Of a stretch of 64,000 nucleotides of DNA, positions 44,913 to 55,891 are shown one piece after another. Within the stretch, counting starts at the first letter, position 1, and each line of letters begins with the position of its first letter. Under the pieces are notes generated by a model. That model saw only the letters and a list, made by a program, of their open reading frames with translations, made no database searches and had not been told where the DNA came from. Both the position numbers and the translations under genes were made by a program. The DNA lies in the NCBI RefSeq assembly GCF_019343105.1, contig NZ_CP073764.1, positions 496,001 through 560,000 of the forward strand. The letters run 5' to 3'. The stretch is from Methylovirgula sp. HY1. Lineage in GTDB: Bacteria > Pseudomonadota > Alphaproteobacteria > Rhizobiales > Beijerinckiaceae.

Positions 44913-46724
44913 ATGAACATGCACTTAATATCGGGTTACAGGTCGATTTGGCAAGTTTTCAGCGTTCTGTTGCTCATCGGCAACGGCGGAGCGCATTCTC
45001 TTCTGGCATCCTCATTCTTCCTTAACCTTATAGATTCACCTTGCATTTTGGCTCGAATGGTCAAGCCGGTGCAGCGCTGCGATCGGATTTTCGACTGGCT
45101 CACAATGGCAAAATGGCGCGAATCAGCCTTTTGTTCAGGTGCCTGTGGAGATGGAGCCCGGCTTTTGGCGCCAGCGCTGATCGCTGTTCTGCGCAAATCC
45201 CGATTGTCCAACGCGCTTTCAAAAGCCAAATTGCCAAGCATCGAGCCGCCACGCGCCGACAGCCATCGCCTTGGTGCGGTCTGTATTTTCGTTCTCGGCG
45301 CCCTCTTGGGTCTGGCAGGCCTCGGGGCGACAAGCGCCGCCCTGGCGGCGGGAGCGCGTGCCGAAGGTGGCCTGGTGGGTGCCCGTTTGCTTGCGTTGCA
45401 GACGGCTTCACCCAAGCTTAAGTCTGAAACCGCGCCCTATGGGCCGGCCGCCGCCACCGCGGTACATCTCGAAGATGGTGGCGATCGGGCAAAGCTCAGT
45501 TTCGATCTGAGCCGGCCGGTGAAGGTGAATGCCTTTGTGCTCGCCGCGCCGGACCGGGTTGTTATCGATTTGTCGGAAGTCGATTTCCACATAGCACCGC
45601 AGGCCGGGGGAATGACGTCTGCGCCGCTCAGCCGGCACCGGTCTGTCTGGAGACGCGGCCGCAAGGCCGCTTTTTCGGGTCTCGTGTCCTCCTTCCGCTT
45701 CGGCCTCTTCGCTCCCGGCCGGTCTCGGGTCGTGATCAATCTTGCCGGGCCGGCAAAAATCCAAAGCGCCGCGGTGGAGAGTGCGGCGGGTGGCACGTCG
45801 GCGGTCCTCGTGATCGAACTCGCCAAGACGAGCCGCGCGGCCTTCCAGATCGCGGCCCGCATGGCGGTTCTGGCCGCGGCCGCAGATGCCGAAAAGGCTG
45901 ATCCGACGGCCGTGCCATCGGCTACCGATATGGGCAGCTCACTTCCCGTCGTGGTCGTCGATCCTGGCCATGGCGGCATCGACAGCGGGGCGATGGTCAA
46001 CGGATTGGTCGAAAAGAACATCGTCCTCGCCTTTGGCAAAGAACTCGCCGAAAAGCTCAGGGCAACCCACCGTTATAAAGTTGTCATGACGCGTGAAAGC
46101 GATGTTTTCATTCCGCTCGGCGGTCGGGTGCGCATTGCCCGCGACGCCCATGCGTCACTCTTCGTTTCGATTCACGCCGACACGATCGCCGATGCGGCGA
46201 GCGTCTCGGGGGCGACCGTCTATACGATGGCGGATCGCGCCAGCGATGCCGAGGCGGCGCGCACGGCCGAGAAGGAAAACCAATCCGACGTGACGGCCGG
46301 CCTCCAAGAAGGCAAGACGGGACCGAGCCGTAGCGTCTCAGATATTCTTTTCGATCTGACCAAACGCGAAACACGCGCCTATAGCCATGTCTTCGCTCGG
46401 ACGCTTGTCAATTATTGGCGTGTGGCGGCGCGTCTGAACAAGAATCCGGAGCGGGCCGCGGGCTTCATCGTTTTGACGGCGCCCGACGTCCCCTCCGTCC
46501 TTCTCGAACTCGGCTATCTTTCGAACGTGAAAGATGGGCGATCGCTCGTCTTGCCAAAATGGCGTGACGAAACCACGAGCAGGGTGGCCGCAGCGATCAA
46601 TGCCTTCTTCAAGACGCGCGGGCAGCCGGACACGGCGGCGCCGACGAAAACCGCCGGAACGACGCCGACGCTCGATACCGCCGCCGCGGCATCTATCACG
46701 GGATCAATCACCGGGGCCAAATGA
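44913..46724 (+). CDS. amiC: N-acetylmuramoyl-L-alanine amidase with AMIN domain
   Basis: This periplasmic amidase splits septal peptidoglycan. In the 603-residue frame, a hydrophobic segment (about 121-147) ends AALAAGARA, probably the signal or anchor. An AMIN-like domain (about 180-320, ATAVHLEDGGDRAKLSFDLSRP ...) precedes an Amidase_3 domain with VVVDPGHGGIDSGA (H353), E367, SIHAD, and SVLLELGYLSN with the last Glu. The true start is unclear; ATG 45105 (MAKWRESAF) would leave a shorter N-terminus. It is divergent from rne and precedes PBP1A, a common alphaproteobacterial order. Confidence 0.9.
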   Translation: MNMHLISGYRSIWQVFSVLLLIGNGGAHSLLASSFFLNLIDSPCILARMVKPVQRCDRIFDWLTMAKWRESAFCSGACGDGARLLAPALIAVLRKSRLSNALSKAKLPSIEPPRADSHRLGAVCIFVLGALLGLAGLGATSAALAAGARAEGGLVGARLLALQTASPKLKSETAPYGPAAATAVHLEDGGDRAKLSFDLSRPVKVNAFVLAAPDRVVIDLSEVDFHIAPQAGGMTSAPLSRHRSVWRRGRKAAFSGLVSSFRFGLFAPGRSRVVINLAGPAKIQSAAVESAAGGTSAVLVIELAKTSRAAFQIAARMAVLAAAADAEKADPTAVPSATDMGSSLPVVVVDPGHGGIDSGAMVNGLVEKNIVLAFGKELAEKLRATHRYKVVMTRESDVFIPLGGRVRIARDAHASLFVSIHADTIADAASVSGATVYTMADRASDAEAARTAEKENQSDVTAGLQEGKTGPSRSVSDILFDLTKRETRAYSHVFARTLVNYWRVAARLNKNPERAAGFIVLTAPDVPSVLLELGYLSNVKDGRSLVLPKWRDETTSRVAAAINAFFKTRGQPDTAAPTKTAGTTPTLDTAAAASITGSITGAK

Positions 46725-47111
46725 ATTTTGTTGCGGCGGCTCGCTGGAACGACCTTCGAGCCCGCGACGGCGCCTCACTATCAACACAAACGGGCAGCAC
46801 CTAAAGACCGTAATCTCGCTCGACGGCGAAAGTCGGATCGAGAAGAGGCATCGAGAAGAGGCGATGCGCACAGAGTCCGATCGGATGCAATGATCGCTGC
46901 TGCGAATACCGGTCAAAATTGTGTCGATGAGAGATATGTCGACGGCGATTCTTCCAGGTAAAGCGGCTGCACGCGTGCTGGCGTCATTGGCCGGCGTGAT
47001 TGCGCAATCGTCAGATTGGGATAAAAGCTCGGCGGACTCGCAAGCGCGGAAAGCCGTCGGATTCGGCCACGCGGCGCCGCGGCGGCGCAGATCCAGAGGC
47101 TTCATCTTCCC
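46725..47111. other. gap between amidase and PBP1A
   Basis: No gene, repeat or strong hairpin is evident. Short overlapping frames near 46921-47121 contain no recognised domain. Likely PBP1A promoter region. Confidence 0.35.
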
Positions 47112-49529
47112 ATGCGGCTGATCGCTCGTTTCTTAGGTTTTGTTTTTGCGAGCGCCGCGATGCTCTTCGTCGTCGGCATCGGCGTCGCGGCGGTCGTCGT
47201 GTGGAAGTTCGAGCAGGATCTTCCAGATTATACGCAGCTCAAGAATTACGAGCCGCCGGTCATGACGAGAGTCCATGCCGCCGACGGCTCTGTGCTCGCC
47301 GAATATTCACATCAGCGGCGGCTCTATCTTCCGGCCTCGGCGATTCCGCCGCTCCTCAAAGAGGCTTTCATCTCGGCCGAGGACAAAAATTTCTACACCC
47401 ATCACGGTCTCGATCCGGAAGGCATTCTGCGGGCACTCATCGTTCTCGTCGAGGGTGGCCGGCATGTTCAAGGTGCCTCGACCATCACGCAGCAGGTCGC
47501 CAAGAACTTTTTCTTGACCAATAAGAGAACGATTCAGCGCAAGATCCGTGAAGCGCTGTTGTCCTTGCGGATCGAGGGCGCCTATTCGAAGCAAAAGATT
47601 CTCGAACTCTATCTCAATGAAATCTATCTCGGCCTCGGCAATTATGGTGTCGCCGCCGCGGCTTTGAATTATTTCGATAAATCGGTTTATGAACTCACCG
47701 TTGCCGAGGTCGCCTATCTTGCAGCCCTGCCGAAGGCGCCGAATAATTATAATCCCTTCACCAAGCGCGAACGAGCCATCGACCGGCGCAATTGGGTCAT
47801 CGATCGCATGGTCGAGAACGGCTATGTCAGCCGTGAGGCGGGCGATAAGGCCAAAACAGAGCCGCTCGGTGTGACGCCGCGGGTGCTGTCGCCGAGCACC
47901 TATGCCGCCGGCTATTTCGCCGAGGACGTCCGGCGCGAGCTTTTGGATCGGTATGGCGAAAAGAAGCTCTACGAGGGCGGCCTTTCGGTCCGCACGACGC
48001 TCGATCCAAAAATGCAGATCATGGCACGCCGGGCTCTCGTCGACGGTCTCGTCCGCTACGACGAGGCGCATGGTTTCCGTGGCCCGCTCAAGCATATAGA
48101 TATTAGCCAGGATTGGGGTTTGGCGCTGGCCAAAGTGCCGGCGCTCGATGATGTGGCGCCGTGGCGGCTGGCGGTGGTTCTGGACAGCAGCGACAAGCAA
48201 GTGCGCGTCGGGCTGCAGCCGACCCATGAGCCGTCTGGTGCTGTCGGGCCGGAACGGGTGACCGGCTATCTCGCGACTGTCGGGCTCAAGTGGATAACAC
48301 GGCGGGGCAAACGCAACTCACTCGAGGCGGGCGACGTCGTCTATGTCGAACCGCTCGAAGACCAGCCGGGGCAATATAGGCTGCGTCAGATTCCCCAGGT
48401 CAGCGGCGCGATCGTGGTCCAGGATCCGTTCACCGGCCGGGTTCTGGCGATGGTCGGGGGCTTCTCCTACGACCAATCGGAATTCAATCGTGCCACCCAG
48501 GCTTGGCGTCAGCCCGGCTCGTCGTTCAAGCCGTTCGTTTATGCGGCGGCGATCGACAATGGCTATACGCCCTCCACCACGGTTCTCGACGAACCCGTTG
48601 CGATCGATCAGGGGCCCGGCCTCGGGGTTTGGCGCCCGGAAAATTTCGAACATAAGTCGACGGGTCCGCACACGCTGCGTTATGGCCTCGAACATTCGAT
48701 CAACCAGATGACGGTCCGGTTGGCCCGCGACATCGGCATGCCGCTCATTGCCGAATATGCCAAAAAATTCGGGATCTATGACGATTTGCCGCTCTATCTC
48801 TCGATGTCGATCGGGTCCGGCGAGACGACATTGATGCGCATGACGACGGCCTATTCCATGCTCGACAACGGCGGCAAGCGGATCACTGCGACGCTCATAG
48901 ATCGCATCCAGGATCGGTGGGGGCAGACGATCTATCGCCACGACAAGCGCATCTGCGAAGGGTGCAACGCGGTGAAATGGGACAATCAGCCGGAGCCGAC
49001 GATCATCGACAAGCGCGAGCAGGTGATCGATCCGCTGACTGCCTATCAGCTCACTTCGATGATGGAAGGCGTCATTCAATATGGCACCGGCCAGGCGATC
49101 CGCGCCGTCGGCAAACATCTCGCCGGCAAGACCGGCACGACCAATGACGCGAAAGATCTCTGGTTCATGGGGTATTCGCCCAATCTCACGGTTGGCGTGT
49201 TCATGGGCTATGATCGGCCGCGTTCGCTCGGGCGCGCCGCCCAGGCCGCCCTTTACACCGCGCCGATGTTCCGTGACTTCATGAAGATGGCGTTGAAGGA
49301 CAAGCCCGACACGCCGTTCCGCGTTCCGCCCGGCATCAAACTCATCTCGGTCGATCCCAAAACCGGCCTGCGGGCGACAGGGGCGGGAACGATCTTGGAG
49401 GCGTTCAAACCCGGCACGCAGCCGCCCGACAGTGTCTATGCTGGTGTCGGCGATCAGATGCCGCGTGTGTTGAGCGTCAGTCCCGACGCCGATCGCGCGG
49501 CGGGAACCGGAACCGGCGGACTGTACTGA
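47112..49529 (+). CDS. mrcA: penicillin-binding protein 1A (bifunctional)
   Basis: PBP1A polymerises and cross-links peptidoglycan. The 805-residue protein has a membrane anchor (about 9-32) and a glycosyltransferase domain with SAEDKNFYTHHGLDPEGILRA (88-108, E90) and GASTITQQVAKNFFL (121-135). The transpeptidase domain has SSFK (S470-K473), SIN (S529-N531) and KTGT (673-676). All catalytic motifs are intact. The start is MRLIARFLG, with neighbours amidase and prfB, a conserved order in Hyphomicrobiales. Confidence 0.96.
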   Translation: MRLIARFLGFVFASAAMLFVVGIGVAAVVVWKFEQDLPDYTQLKNYEPPVMTRVHAADGSVLAEYSHQRRLYLPASAIPPLLKEAFISAEDKNFYTHHGLDPEGILRALIVLVEGGRHVQGASTITQQVAKNFFLTNKRTIQRKIREALLSLRIEGAYSKQKILELYLNEIYLGLGNYGVAAAALNYFDKSVYELTVAEVAYLAALPKAPNNYNPFTKRERAIDRRNWVIDRMVENGYVSREAGDKAKTEPLGVTPRVLSPSTYAAGYFAEDVRRELLDRYGEKKLYEGGLSVRTTLDPKMQIMARRALVDGLVRYDEAHGFRGPLKHIDISQDWGLALAKVPALDDVAPWRLAVVLDSSDKQVRVGLQPTHEPSGAVGPERVTGYLATVGLKWITRRGKRNSLEAGDVVYVEPLEDQPGQYRLRQIPQVSGAIVVQDPFTGRVLAMVGGFSYDQSEFNRATQAWRQPGSSFKPFVYAAAIDNGYTPSTTVLDEPVAIDQGPGLGVWRPENFEHKSTGPHTLRYGLEHSINQMTVRLARDIGMPLIAEYAKKFGIYDDLPLYLSMSIGSGETTLMRMTTAYSMLDNGGKRITATLIDRIQDRWGQTIYRHDKRICEGCNAVKWDNQPEPTIIDKREQVIDPLTAYQLTSMMEGVIQYGTGQAIRAVGKHLAGKTGTTNDAKDLWFMGYSPNLTVGVFMGYDRPRSLGRAAQAALYTAPMFRDFMKMALKDKPDTPFRVPPGIKLISVDPKTGLRATGAGTILEAFKPGTQPPDSVYAGVGDQMPRVLSVSPDADRAAGTGTGGLY

Positions 49530-49674
49530 CGCCGGCTTGGCCCATGCCTGCGATAATCCCGGGTCGCGCGCGCTGTTCAGGTTTACAGCGGCGGCGCGGC
49601 TGACTATCTATGCCTCTCCTCATCTATGACTTTGCGCAGTCTATCCGCGCATCATCCCGAAGGACCCGAGAGCC

Positions 49675-50806
<1,132 letters not shown>

Positions 50807-50808
50807 GC

Positions 50809-50973
50809 ATCATCCCGCAAAGTTGCAGACTTTGCGGATCGGATGATGCGCTGAGAGATGTAGATCATCCCGCAAAGTTGCAGACTTTGCGGATCGGATG
50901 ATGCGCTGAGAGATGTGGATCATCCCGCAAAGTTGCAGACTTTGCGGATCGGATGATGCGGTGAGAGATGGAT
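50809..50973. repeat. three tandem 55-bp palindromic units behind prfB
   Basis: Units begin ATCATCCCGCAAAGT at 50809, 50864 and 50919, nearly identical over 55 bases each. Each unit forms a hairpin: CCGCAAAGT with ACTTTGCGG and outer GCATCATCC/GGATGATGC. The last unit differs near its end (GCGGTGAG versus GCGCTGAG). They resemble the two units after ldtR and module A of the mosaic repeats, but are the only locally tandem set. Confidence 0.9.
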
Positions 50974-51035
50974 CCAGCATGTCGGCGAGGCTGGTGCCGA
51001 TCGGGTGAAAGCGGCAGAAGCCGAGGTAGGGTAGC

Positions 51036-51857
51036 TTGCGCGCGCAGAGAGAGAAGATTTTCAACCTTCCCGCCGTCGTGCTTGCCGCCGTGGTTCTCCT
51101 CGTCGGCATTCATGTACTGCGCGGATTTTTGCCGCTTGAAAGCAATCTTGCTCTTCTACGCGAGTTCGGCTTCGTGCCGGGGCGTTTCACCTATGCCTTC
51201 GATCCCCACCCTGTCGTCGTCGCCCTCGATGCGGCGCGCCAGAAGAGCGAATTCGATGGCGAGATCGCCGGCTATTTTCTCGGCAATGGCAAGCCTCTGT
51301 GGTGGACACCGCTCACCTACGCTTTCTTGCATGCCAGCTACTTGCATGTCGGCTTCAATTGTCTTTGGCTCGTTGCCTTTGGCGCACCCGTGGCGCGGCG
51401 CTTTGGAACGCCGCGCTTTTTGATGTTCTGCGTGGCGACGGCGATTGCCGGCGCGCTCGCCCATTACGTCACGCATCTGGTTGATCTGCAGCCGGTGATC
51501 GGCGCGTCCGCCGTCGTTTCCGGCACGATGGCGGCGGCGTTACGCTTCGTCTTTCAGCCCGGTGCGCCGCTCGGCGAAGGACCGGACGGCCTTAGCCTCA
51601 ACGCAACTGATGCCGCCTATAGGCAGCCGGCTTTGCCGCTGCGATCCATCATCACCGATCGCCGCGCGATGACTTTTCTTATCGCCTGGTTCTTCGCCAA
51701 TATGCTTTTTGGCTTGGTGCCATCGCTTTCCGGTTTGACCGGCGCGACGATCGCTTGGCAGGCGCATATCGGCGGCTTTCTCGTCGGTCTCTTCGCATTT
51801 CCTTTGTTCGATCCGCCGGCTCCGATTCCGAGCTGGGATGATCCACAATCCGATTGA
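51036..51857 (+). CDS. rhomboid-family intramembrane serine protease
   Basis: The 273-residue protein has six or seven hydrophobic segments. Catalytic motifs are GASAVVSG (156-163, nucleophile S158) and WQAHIGGFLVG with H244, forming the Ser-His dyad. HASYLHVGFNCLWL (99-112) provides the conserved His/Asn for the oxyanion. Start is TTG 51036 with AGGTAGGG upstream; no nearer ATG fits. It follows the prfB-associated tandem repeats. The substrate is unknown. Confidence 0.87.
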   Translation: MRAQREKIFNLPAVVLAAVVLLVGIHVLRGFLPLESNLALLREFGFVPGRFTYAFDPHPVVVALDAARQKSEFDGEIAGYFLGNGKPLWWTPLTYAFLHASYLHVGFNCLWLVAFGAPVARRFGTPRFLMFCVATAIAGALAHYVTHLVDLQPVIGASAVVSGTMAAALRFVFQPGAPLGEGPDGLSLNATDAAYRQPALPLRSIITDRRAMTFLIAWFFANMLFGLVPSLSGLTGATIAWQAHIGGFLVGLFAFPLFDPPAPIPSWDDPQSD

Positions 51858-52108
51858 TCGGCGCCATGTGGCGCTGCGATTGACGGAGGTTGCGGCGCGA
51901 AAACTCAGCGGGCAGCGCTGTCACCATGCAACTTTTTGCTCAGCTCGAAGCTTTCCCTAACTAGGGTAGTTGCGAATGTCCGGCGACAAGGCAACGCTTG
52001 AGGTTGCGCCTTTGGCGGAACTAGGACATTCTGCCGCATACATTCACTGTAAAGGTGAAGGATCAGGGAGACGCCTCGCTGCAGCCGCAGCGAGAAAGGA
52101 GAGCTGCT

Positions 52109-52540
52109 ATGACGGTAGCAAGGATATTGGCCAAGAAGGGCCGCGACGTGACGATGACCCAACCGCATCGCACGTTGCAGGAGGTGGCTCATGTTCTCGC
52201 AATGCGCAACATCGGCGCGGTAGTGGTCGCGGATGCGCAGGGTAGGTTGCTCGGCATTATTTCCGAGCGCGACATCGTCCGCGCCATTGGCACACGTGGT
52301 GTCGCCGCGTTCGACGATCCTGTTTCCATGCATATGACCAGCAGGGTCATCACGGCACTGGAAGAAGATACCGTGCTCATCACGGTCGAGAAGATGAATG
52401 CCGGACATTTCCGTCATCTCCCCGTGCTCAAGAACGACAAGCTCGTCGGCATTGTTTCAATCGGCGACGCGGTCAAGTTCCGTCTTGAAGAAATGGAACA
52501 TGAGCAATCGGCGATGCGCGAATATATCGCCTCGGTATAG
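52109..52540 (+). CDS. CBS-domain pair protein
   Basis: This 143-residue protein consists of two CBS motifs: TVARILAKKGRDVTMTQPHRTLQEVAHVLAMRNIGAVVVADAQGRLLGIISERDIVRAI, then VMHMTSRV-like HMTSRVITALEEDTVLITVEKMNAGHFRHLPVLKNDKLVGIVSIGDAVKFRL. A C-terminal coiled-coil-like tail follows. Such proteins bind adenosyl ligands and often act as energy sensors. Start ATG 52109 has AAAGGAGA upstream; the frame is open to 52055. Confidence 0.87.
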   Translation: MTVARILAKKGRDVTMTQPHRTLQEVAHVLAMRNIGAVVVADAQGRLLGIISERDIVRAIGTRGVAAFDDPVSMHMTSRVITALEEDTVLITVEKMNAGHFRHLPVLKNDKLVGIVSIGDAVKFRLEEMEHEQSAMREYIASV

Positions 52541-52591
52541 AGAGGGCTGAGCGTGCAATAGAGATGCGCAGCCGGTGATGCGTGGTGTGTC

Positions 52592-53620
52592 TCACATCGC
52601 CGGCTGCGGTCTCTCGTCTGCGTCCGCATAGGGCGTGAGTGCAATATATTCGGCTATATCGTCGAGCCCGCGTCGAGCCGCTTCGCGGCCGATCGCAATG
52701 AGTTCGTCGCCGCGGTGAAAGTCGAACAGTCCAATATGTGAATTTCGCGCATTGATCATCACATCGGGTGGGTCGCCGGCCAGCCGCGACCGCGAAATTC
52801 TGTCTTGCGTGATGTTGAAGGCATCCATGACGGCGCCTGCGATGCCGGGTGCGCCGCCGTCGTGGCGACCGAAGTTCTGACGGAGCGGACCGTTACCCGC
52901 CTTGGATTTTTCTGCGCCGGTCTCGCACGCGTTGGGTGTTTCCAAATCCTCGAGCGTCTGGGCGAGCGAAAGGCTGTCGCTGATCACGGTGCCGCGGAAG
53001 GCATTGTCGCCGATGATGTTGACAGCAATCACCATGTCCGCCCCGAGCACGCGACAGACGGTGACGGGCACTGGATTGACCAAGGCGCCATCGAATAGCC
53101 AGCGTCCATTGATGCGAACCGGTTCAAAAATGCCCGGCAGCGCATATGAGGCGCGGATCGCCTCGACGACGTGGCCTTGACGAAGCCAGACTTCATGTCC
53201 GGTGCCGACTTCGGTGGCAACGACGGCGAAGCTTTTCGGCAAGCTTTCGATCGTGCGGTCGGCCAATTCGTCTTGAAGGCTTTTTCTCAATTTGCTGCCG
53301 GAGAGCAGGCCGATACCGGAGAGCGAAAGATCGATCAGGCCGAAGACGCGCCTTTTGGTGAGCCCGCGCACGAAACCTTCGAGCGCTTCGAGTCGGTCGG
53401 CTGCATAGCAGCCGCCCACCACAGCGCCGATCGACGTTCCGGCGACGATCTCCGGCACGATTCCATGTGCGGCAAGCTCCTGCAGGACCCCGATATGGGA
53501 CCATCCGCGTGCGGCGCCGGCGCCGAGCGCTATGCCAATTTTCAATTTACGGCGGGGCGCTGCGCCATTGGTGGCGTCCGTACTTTTATCGGAAGAATCC
53601 GAAAATTTTCGTGTGAACAT
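52592..53620 (-). CDS. patatin-like phospholipase family protein
   Basis: From ATG 53620 the product is 342 residues. The oxyanion motif GAGAARGWSHIGVL (about 33-46), the nucleophile GTSIGAVVGG with S63, and D177-G-A form the Ser-Asp dyad of patatins. Basic C-terminus. These enzymes hydrolyse phospholipids; in proteobacteria they often relate to envelope or secretion. ATG 53620 is favoured; the frame runs to TTG 53647. Confidence 0.87.
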   Translation of the reverse strand: MFTRKFSDSSDKSTDATNGAAPRRKLKIGIALGAGAARGWSHIGVLQELAAHGIVPEIVAGTSIGAVVGGCYAADRLEALEGFVRGLTKRRVFGLIDLSLSGIGLLSGSKLRKSLQDELADRTIESLPKSFAVVATEVGTGHEVWLRQGHVVEAIRASYALPGIFEPVRINGRWLFDGALVNPVPVTVCRVLGADMVIAVNIIGDNAFRGTVISDSLSLAQTLEDLETPNACETGAEKSKAGNGPLRQNFGRHDGGAPGIAGAVMDAFNITQDRISRSRLAGDPPDVMINARNSHIGLFDFHRGDELIAIGREAARRGLDDIAEYIALTPYADADERPQPAM

Positions 53621-54048
53621 CGCACCGTCCGGAATGAGCGTTTTCAACGTGCGGCCGAGCCATCGAACATCATATGAAGTACCTGCCGTTCTTGAGCGCT
53701 TTCCGAGCGGCTGGGAATCATCCGTTCGCCAAGAAAACTCTCAAAATCAAAAAGCACATGCTCTCAAGCGATGAACCTGACGGAAATGAGTTGGCAAAGC
53801 TCAAGCCGGCGGCTGCAATGTTTTGGGTCCGCCTTGCCAACTATTGCGCCGCCGAAAAGTTGCTTGGCTGCGTCCAGTCAGCAGGATGCGTCCGTCGGGG
53901 CGGAATCCGCTCGATACCAATGACTTGGCTCATATTGTCTATGAACGATGAGCGTCACTTTTTCGGCGCGTGCTGAACGCTTGCCTTCGACGTCGTATCG
54001 AAAGCATCGGACGCTTACCATATGCGGAGACAAGCGTCGGGCCTGGGC
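53621..54048. other. gap between patatin and hisI with a decayed mosaic repeat
   Basis: No supported gene; a plus-strand frame (53674-53976) runs across the repeat and lacks features. The stretch between 53770 and 54048 holds nothing recognisable. Confidence 0.4.
53693..53767. repeat. degenerate mosaic repeat copy
   Basis: TTGAGCGCTTTCCGAGCGGC, GGGAATCATCC, AAGAAAACTCTCAAAATCAAAAAGCACATGCTCT follow the same module order as 6264-6374 with many substitutions. Confidence 0.55.
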
Positions 54049-54474
54049 TCAGCCCTCGTCCTTCACCAACGTCGGTGCGCCGGAGGGATCGGCCATGAGG
54101 CGACGATAGAAACAGGATCTGCGGCCGGTGTGACAGGCGCCGCCGTCGCCACCGGGCTCCACTTTCAAAAGCAGGACGTCCTGATCGCAATCGGTGCGGA
54201 TCTCCGTCACCGTCTGTAGCTGGCCGGAGGTGTCGCCCTTACGCCAGAGGCTTTGTCGCGAGCGTGACCAGTAATGCGCGATGCCGGTCTCGAGCGTAAG
54301 CCGCAAGGCTTCCGCATTCATGAAGGCGAACATCAGAACCGTATTGTCGCGGCTGTCGGTGGTGATGCAGGGAATCAAGCCGTCGGCGTCGAAACGCGGT
54401 GTGAAGACCACGCCCTCTTCGAGCGCTTGCTTGTCGCCCGGATTTGGGAAGATGAGGACTTCGGTCTCGATCAT
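54049..54474 (-). CDS. hisI: phosphoribosyl-AMP cyclohydrolase
   Basis: HisI opens the ring of phosphoribosyl-AMP in histidine synthesis. The 141-residue protein contains [35 protein letters not shown] (51-85) and the metal site [29 protein letters not shown] (94-122). Length fits the stand-alone enzyme (about 130). It lies 16 bases after folE on the same strand. Confidence 0.95.
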   Translation of the reverse strand: MIETEVLIFPNPGDKQALEEGVVFTPRFDADGLIPCITTDSRDNTVLMFAFMNAEALRLTLETGIAHYWSRSRQSLWRKGDTSGQLQTVTEIRTDCDQDVLLLKVEPGGDGGACHTGRRSCFYRRLMADPSGAPTLVKDEG

Positions 54475-54490
54475 CGGCGGCTTGCTTATG

Positions 54491-55171
54491 TCACTTGTTG
54501 CGTATGAGCGAGAGGAAGCGCACCTGCTCGGAGGGATCGTCGCGGAAGACGCCAGTGAACTGGTTTGTGATCGTTGTCGAACCCTGTTTCATAACGCCGC
54601 GCATCGACATGCACATATGCTCGGCTTCGATCATCACGGCGCAGCCGCGCGGGCGCAGGTATTGTTCGATCGCGCCGATGATCTGCGCCGTCAAGGCCTC
54701 CTGAGTCTGCAGGCGCCGCGCGAAGACATCGACGAGACGCGCCAGCTTGGAAAGGCCGACGACGCCATCCTCGCCCGGATAATAGGCGATATGAGCCCGG
54801 CCGACGAAGGGAACCATGTGATGTTCACAATGCGATGAAAAGGCGATGTCGCGGACGAGCACGAGATCGTCGTAGCCCTCGACTTCCCTGAACACTCGCG
54901 CCAGCACGTCGCTTGCATCGTCGCGATAGCCGGCGAAGAATTCCTCATAGGCTTTCACGACACGTTGCGGCGTATCGCGCAGGCCTTCGCGGTTCGGATC
55001 CTCGCCGGCCCATGAAATCAGTGTGCGCACCGCCGCTTCGGCCTCCTCACGGGTTGGGCACGGCGGCTTCGACACGTTATTTGTCGTTGTAATGGTCGTC
55101 GGCATCCCGGATTTGGGCGTTGCGGCCTTGGACGGCTGGCGTTCGAGCAAGGACTTAACCACGTCATCCAT
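54491..55171 (-). CDS. folE: GTP cyclohydrolase I
   Basis: FolE makes dihydroneopterin triphosphate for folate. The 226-residue protein has the zinc ligands C115, H118 ([11 protein letters not shown]) and C187 ([10 protein letters not shown]). [17 protein letters not shown] (63-79) and [20 protein letters not shown] (139-158) are conserved. An N-terminal Thr/Asn/Pro-rich extension of about 35 residues precedes the fold. AGGAGG lies eight bases upstream of ATG 55171; the frame runs to 55222. It is followed by hisI. Confidence 0.96.
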   Translation of the reverse strand: MDDVVKSLLERQPSKAATPKSGMPTTITTTNNVSKPPCPTREEAEAAVRTLISWAGEDPNREGLRDTPQRVVKAYEEFFAGYRDDASDVLARVFREVEGYDDLVLVRDIAFSSHCEHHMVPFVGRAHIAYYPGEDGVVGLSKLARLVDVFARRLQTQEALTAQIIGAIEQYLRPRGCAVMIEAEHMCMSMRGVMKQGSTTITNQFTGVFRDDPSEQVRFLSLIRNK

Positions 55172-55349
55172 GTGGCGCCTCCTAAGAGTTGAGTGGGGGA
55201 TTTGTAGCCAAGCCTTCGGCACGAGCGCCGTCGGACGTCGAACGGGAGAGCCTGCTGGAAATGTGCCAAATCTCGTTCGTCATGCTTGCGAACCTTATAT
55301 AGTATCTCCTGGGTGCCGTCATCTAAGGTACAATTTAGAGTCTTGAGCT

Positions 55350-55796
55350 ATGCTGACTGACATTTACAGCAATAAGATCCTGGAGCTGGCGGCGAATATT
55401 CCCCGCCAGGGTCGATTGGCCGCGCCCGACGCATCAGCCAAAGTCCATTCGAAGCTCTGCGGCTCGACCATCATCGTCGATCTCGTCATGCGCGACGGCA
55501 AGGTCGTCGATTTCGCCCATGACGTGAAGGCCTGCGCGTTGGGCCAAGCGGCTGCCTCCATCATGGCCCGCAACGTCATCGGCGCGACGGCGCCCGAGCT
55601 GCGGCAGTTGCGCGACGAAGTGCGCGCAATGCTGAAGGACAATGGTCCGCCGCCGCAAGGCAAATGGGCGGAAATCGGCGTTCTCGAACCAGTCCGCGAC
55701 TTCAAGGCCCGCCACACATCGACCATGTTGACCTTCGAGGCAACGGTCGAGGCCGTCAATCAGATCGAGGCGGCGGGCGCAAAGGCGGCGGAATAG
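55350..55796 (+). CDS. iron-sulfur cluster assembly scaffold protein (IscU/NifU-N like)
   Basis: This 148-residue protein has the SufU/IscU-like pattern HSKLCGSTIIVDL (C37) and ACALGQAAASIMA (C62). Only two Cys are present, where IscU has three ligand Cys, so cluster chemistry may be atypical. In Hyphomicrobiales a homologue usually sits beside folE and yidD, exactly as here. Divergent from folE. No nif genes are in the window. Confidence 0.78.
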   Translation: MLTDIYSNKILELAANIPRQGRLAAPDASAKVHSKLCGSTIIVDLVMRDGKVVDFAHDVKACALGQAAASIMARNVIGATAPELRQLRDEVRAMLKDNGPPPQGKWAEIGVLEPVRDFKARHTSTMLTFEATVEAVNQIEAAGAKAAE

Positions 55797-55891
55797 TGCG
55801 CTGCCGGGCAGGCACATGACGATATAAGCACGCGTCGGCCCGATTGTTATCGTCTTCCCTCAGTTCCCGGCGCGAGGCCGGCCTTGGATCG

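Noticed and set aside
50809-50973. CRISPR array
   Set aside because: The three 55-bp units are contiguous, with no unique spacers, and are internally palindromic; no cas genes are present.
53674-53976. 100-codon plus-strand frame
   Set aside because: Its first third is a decayed mosaic repeat, and the rest matches no family.
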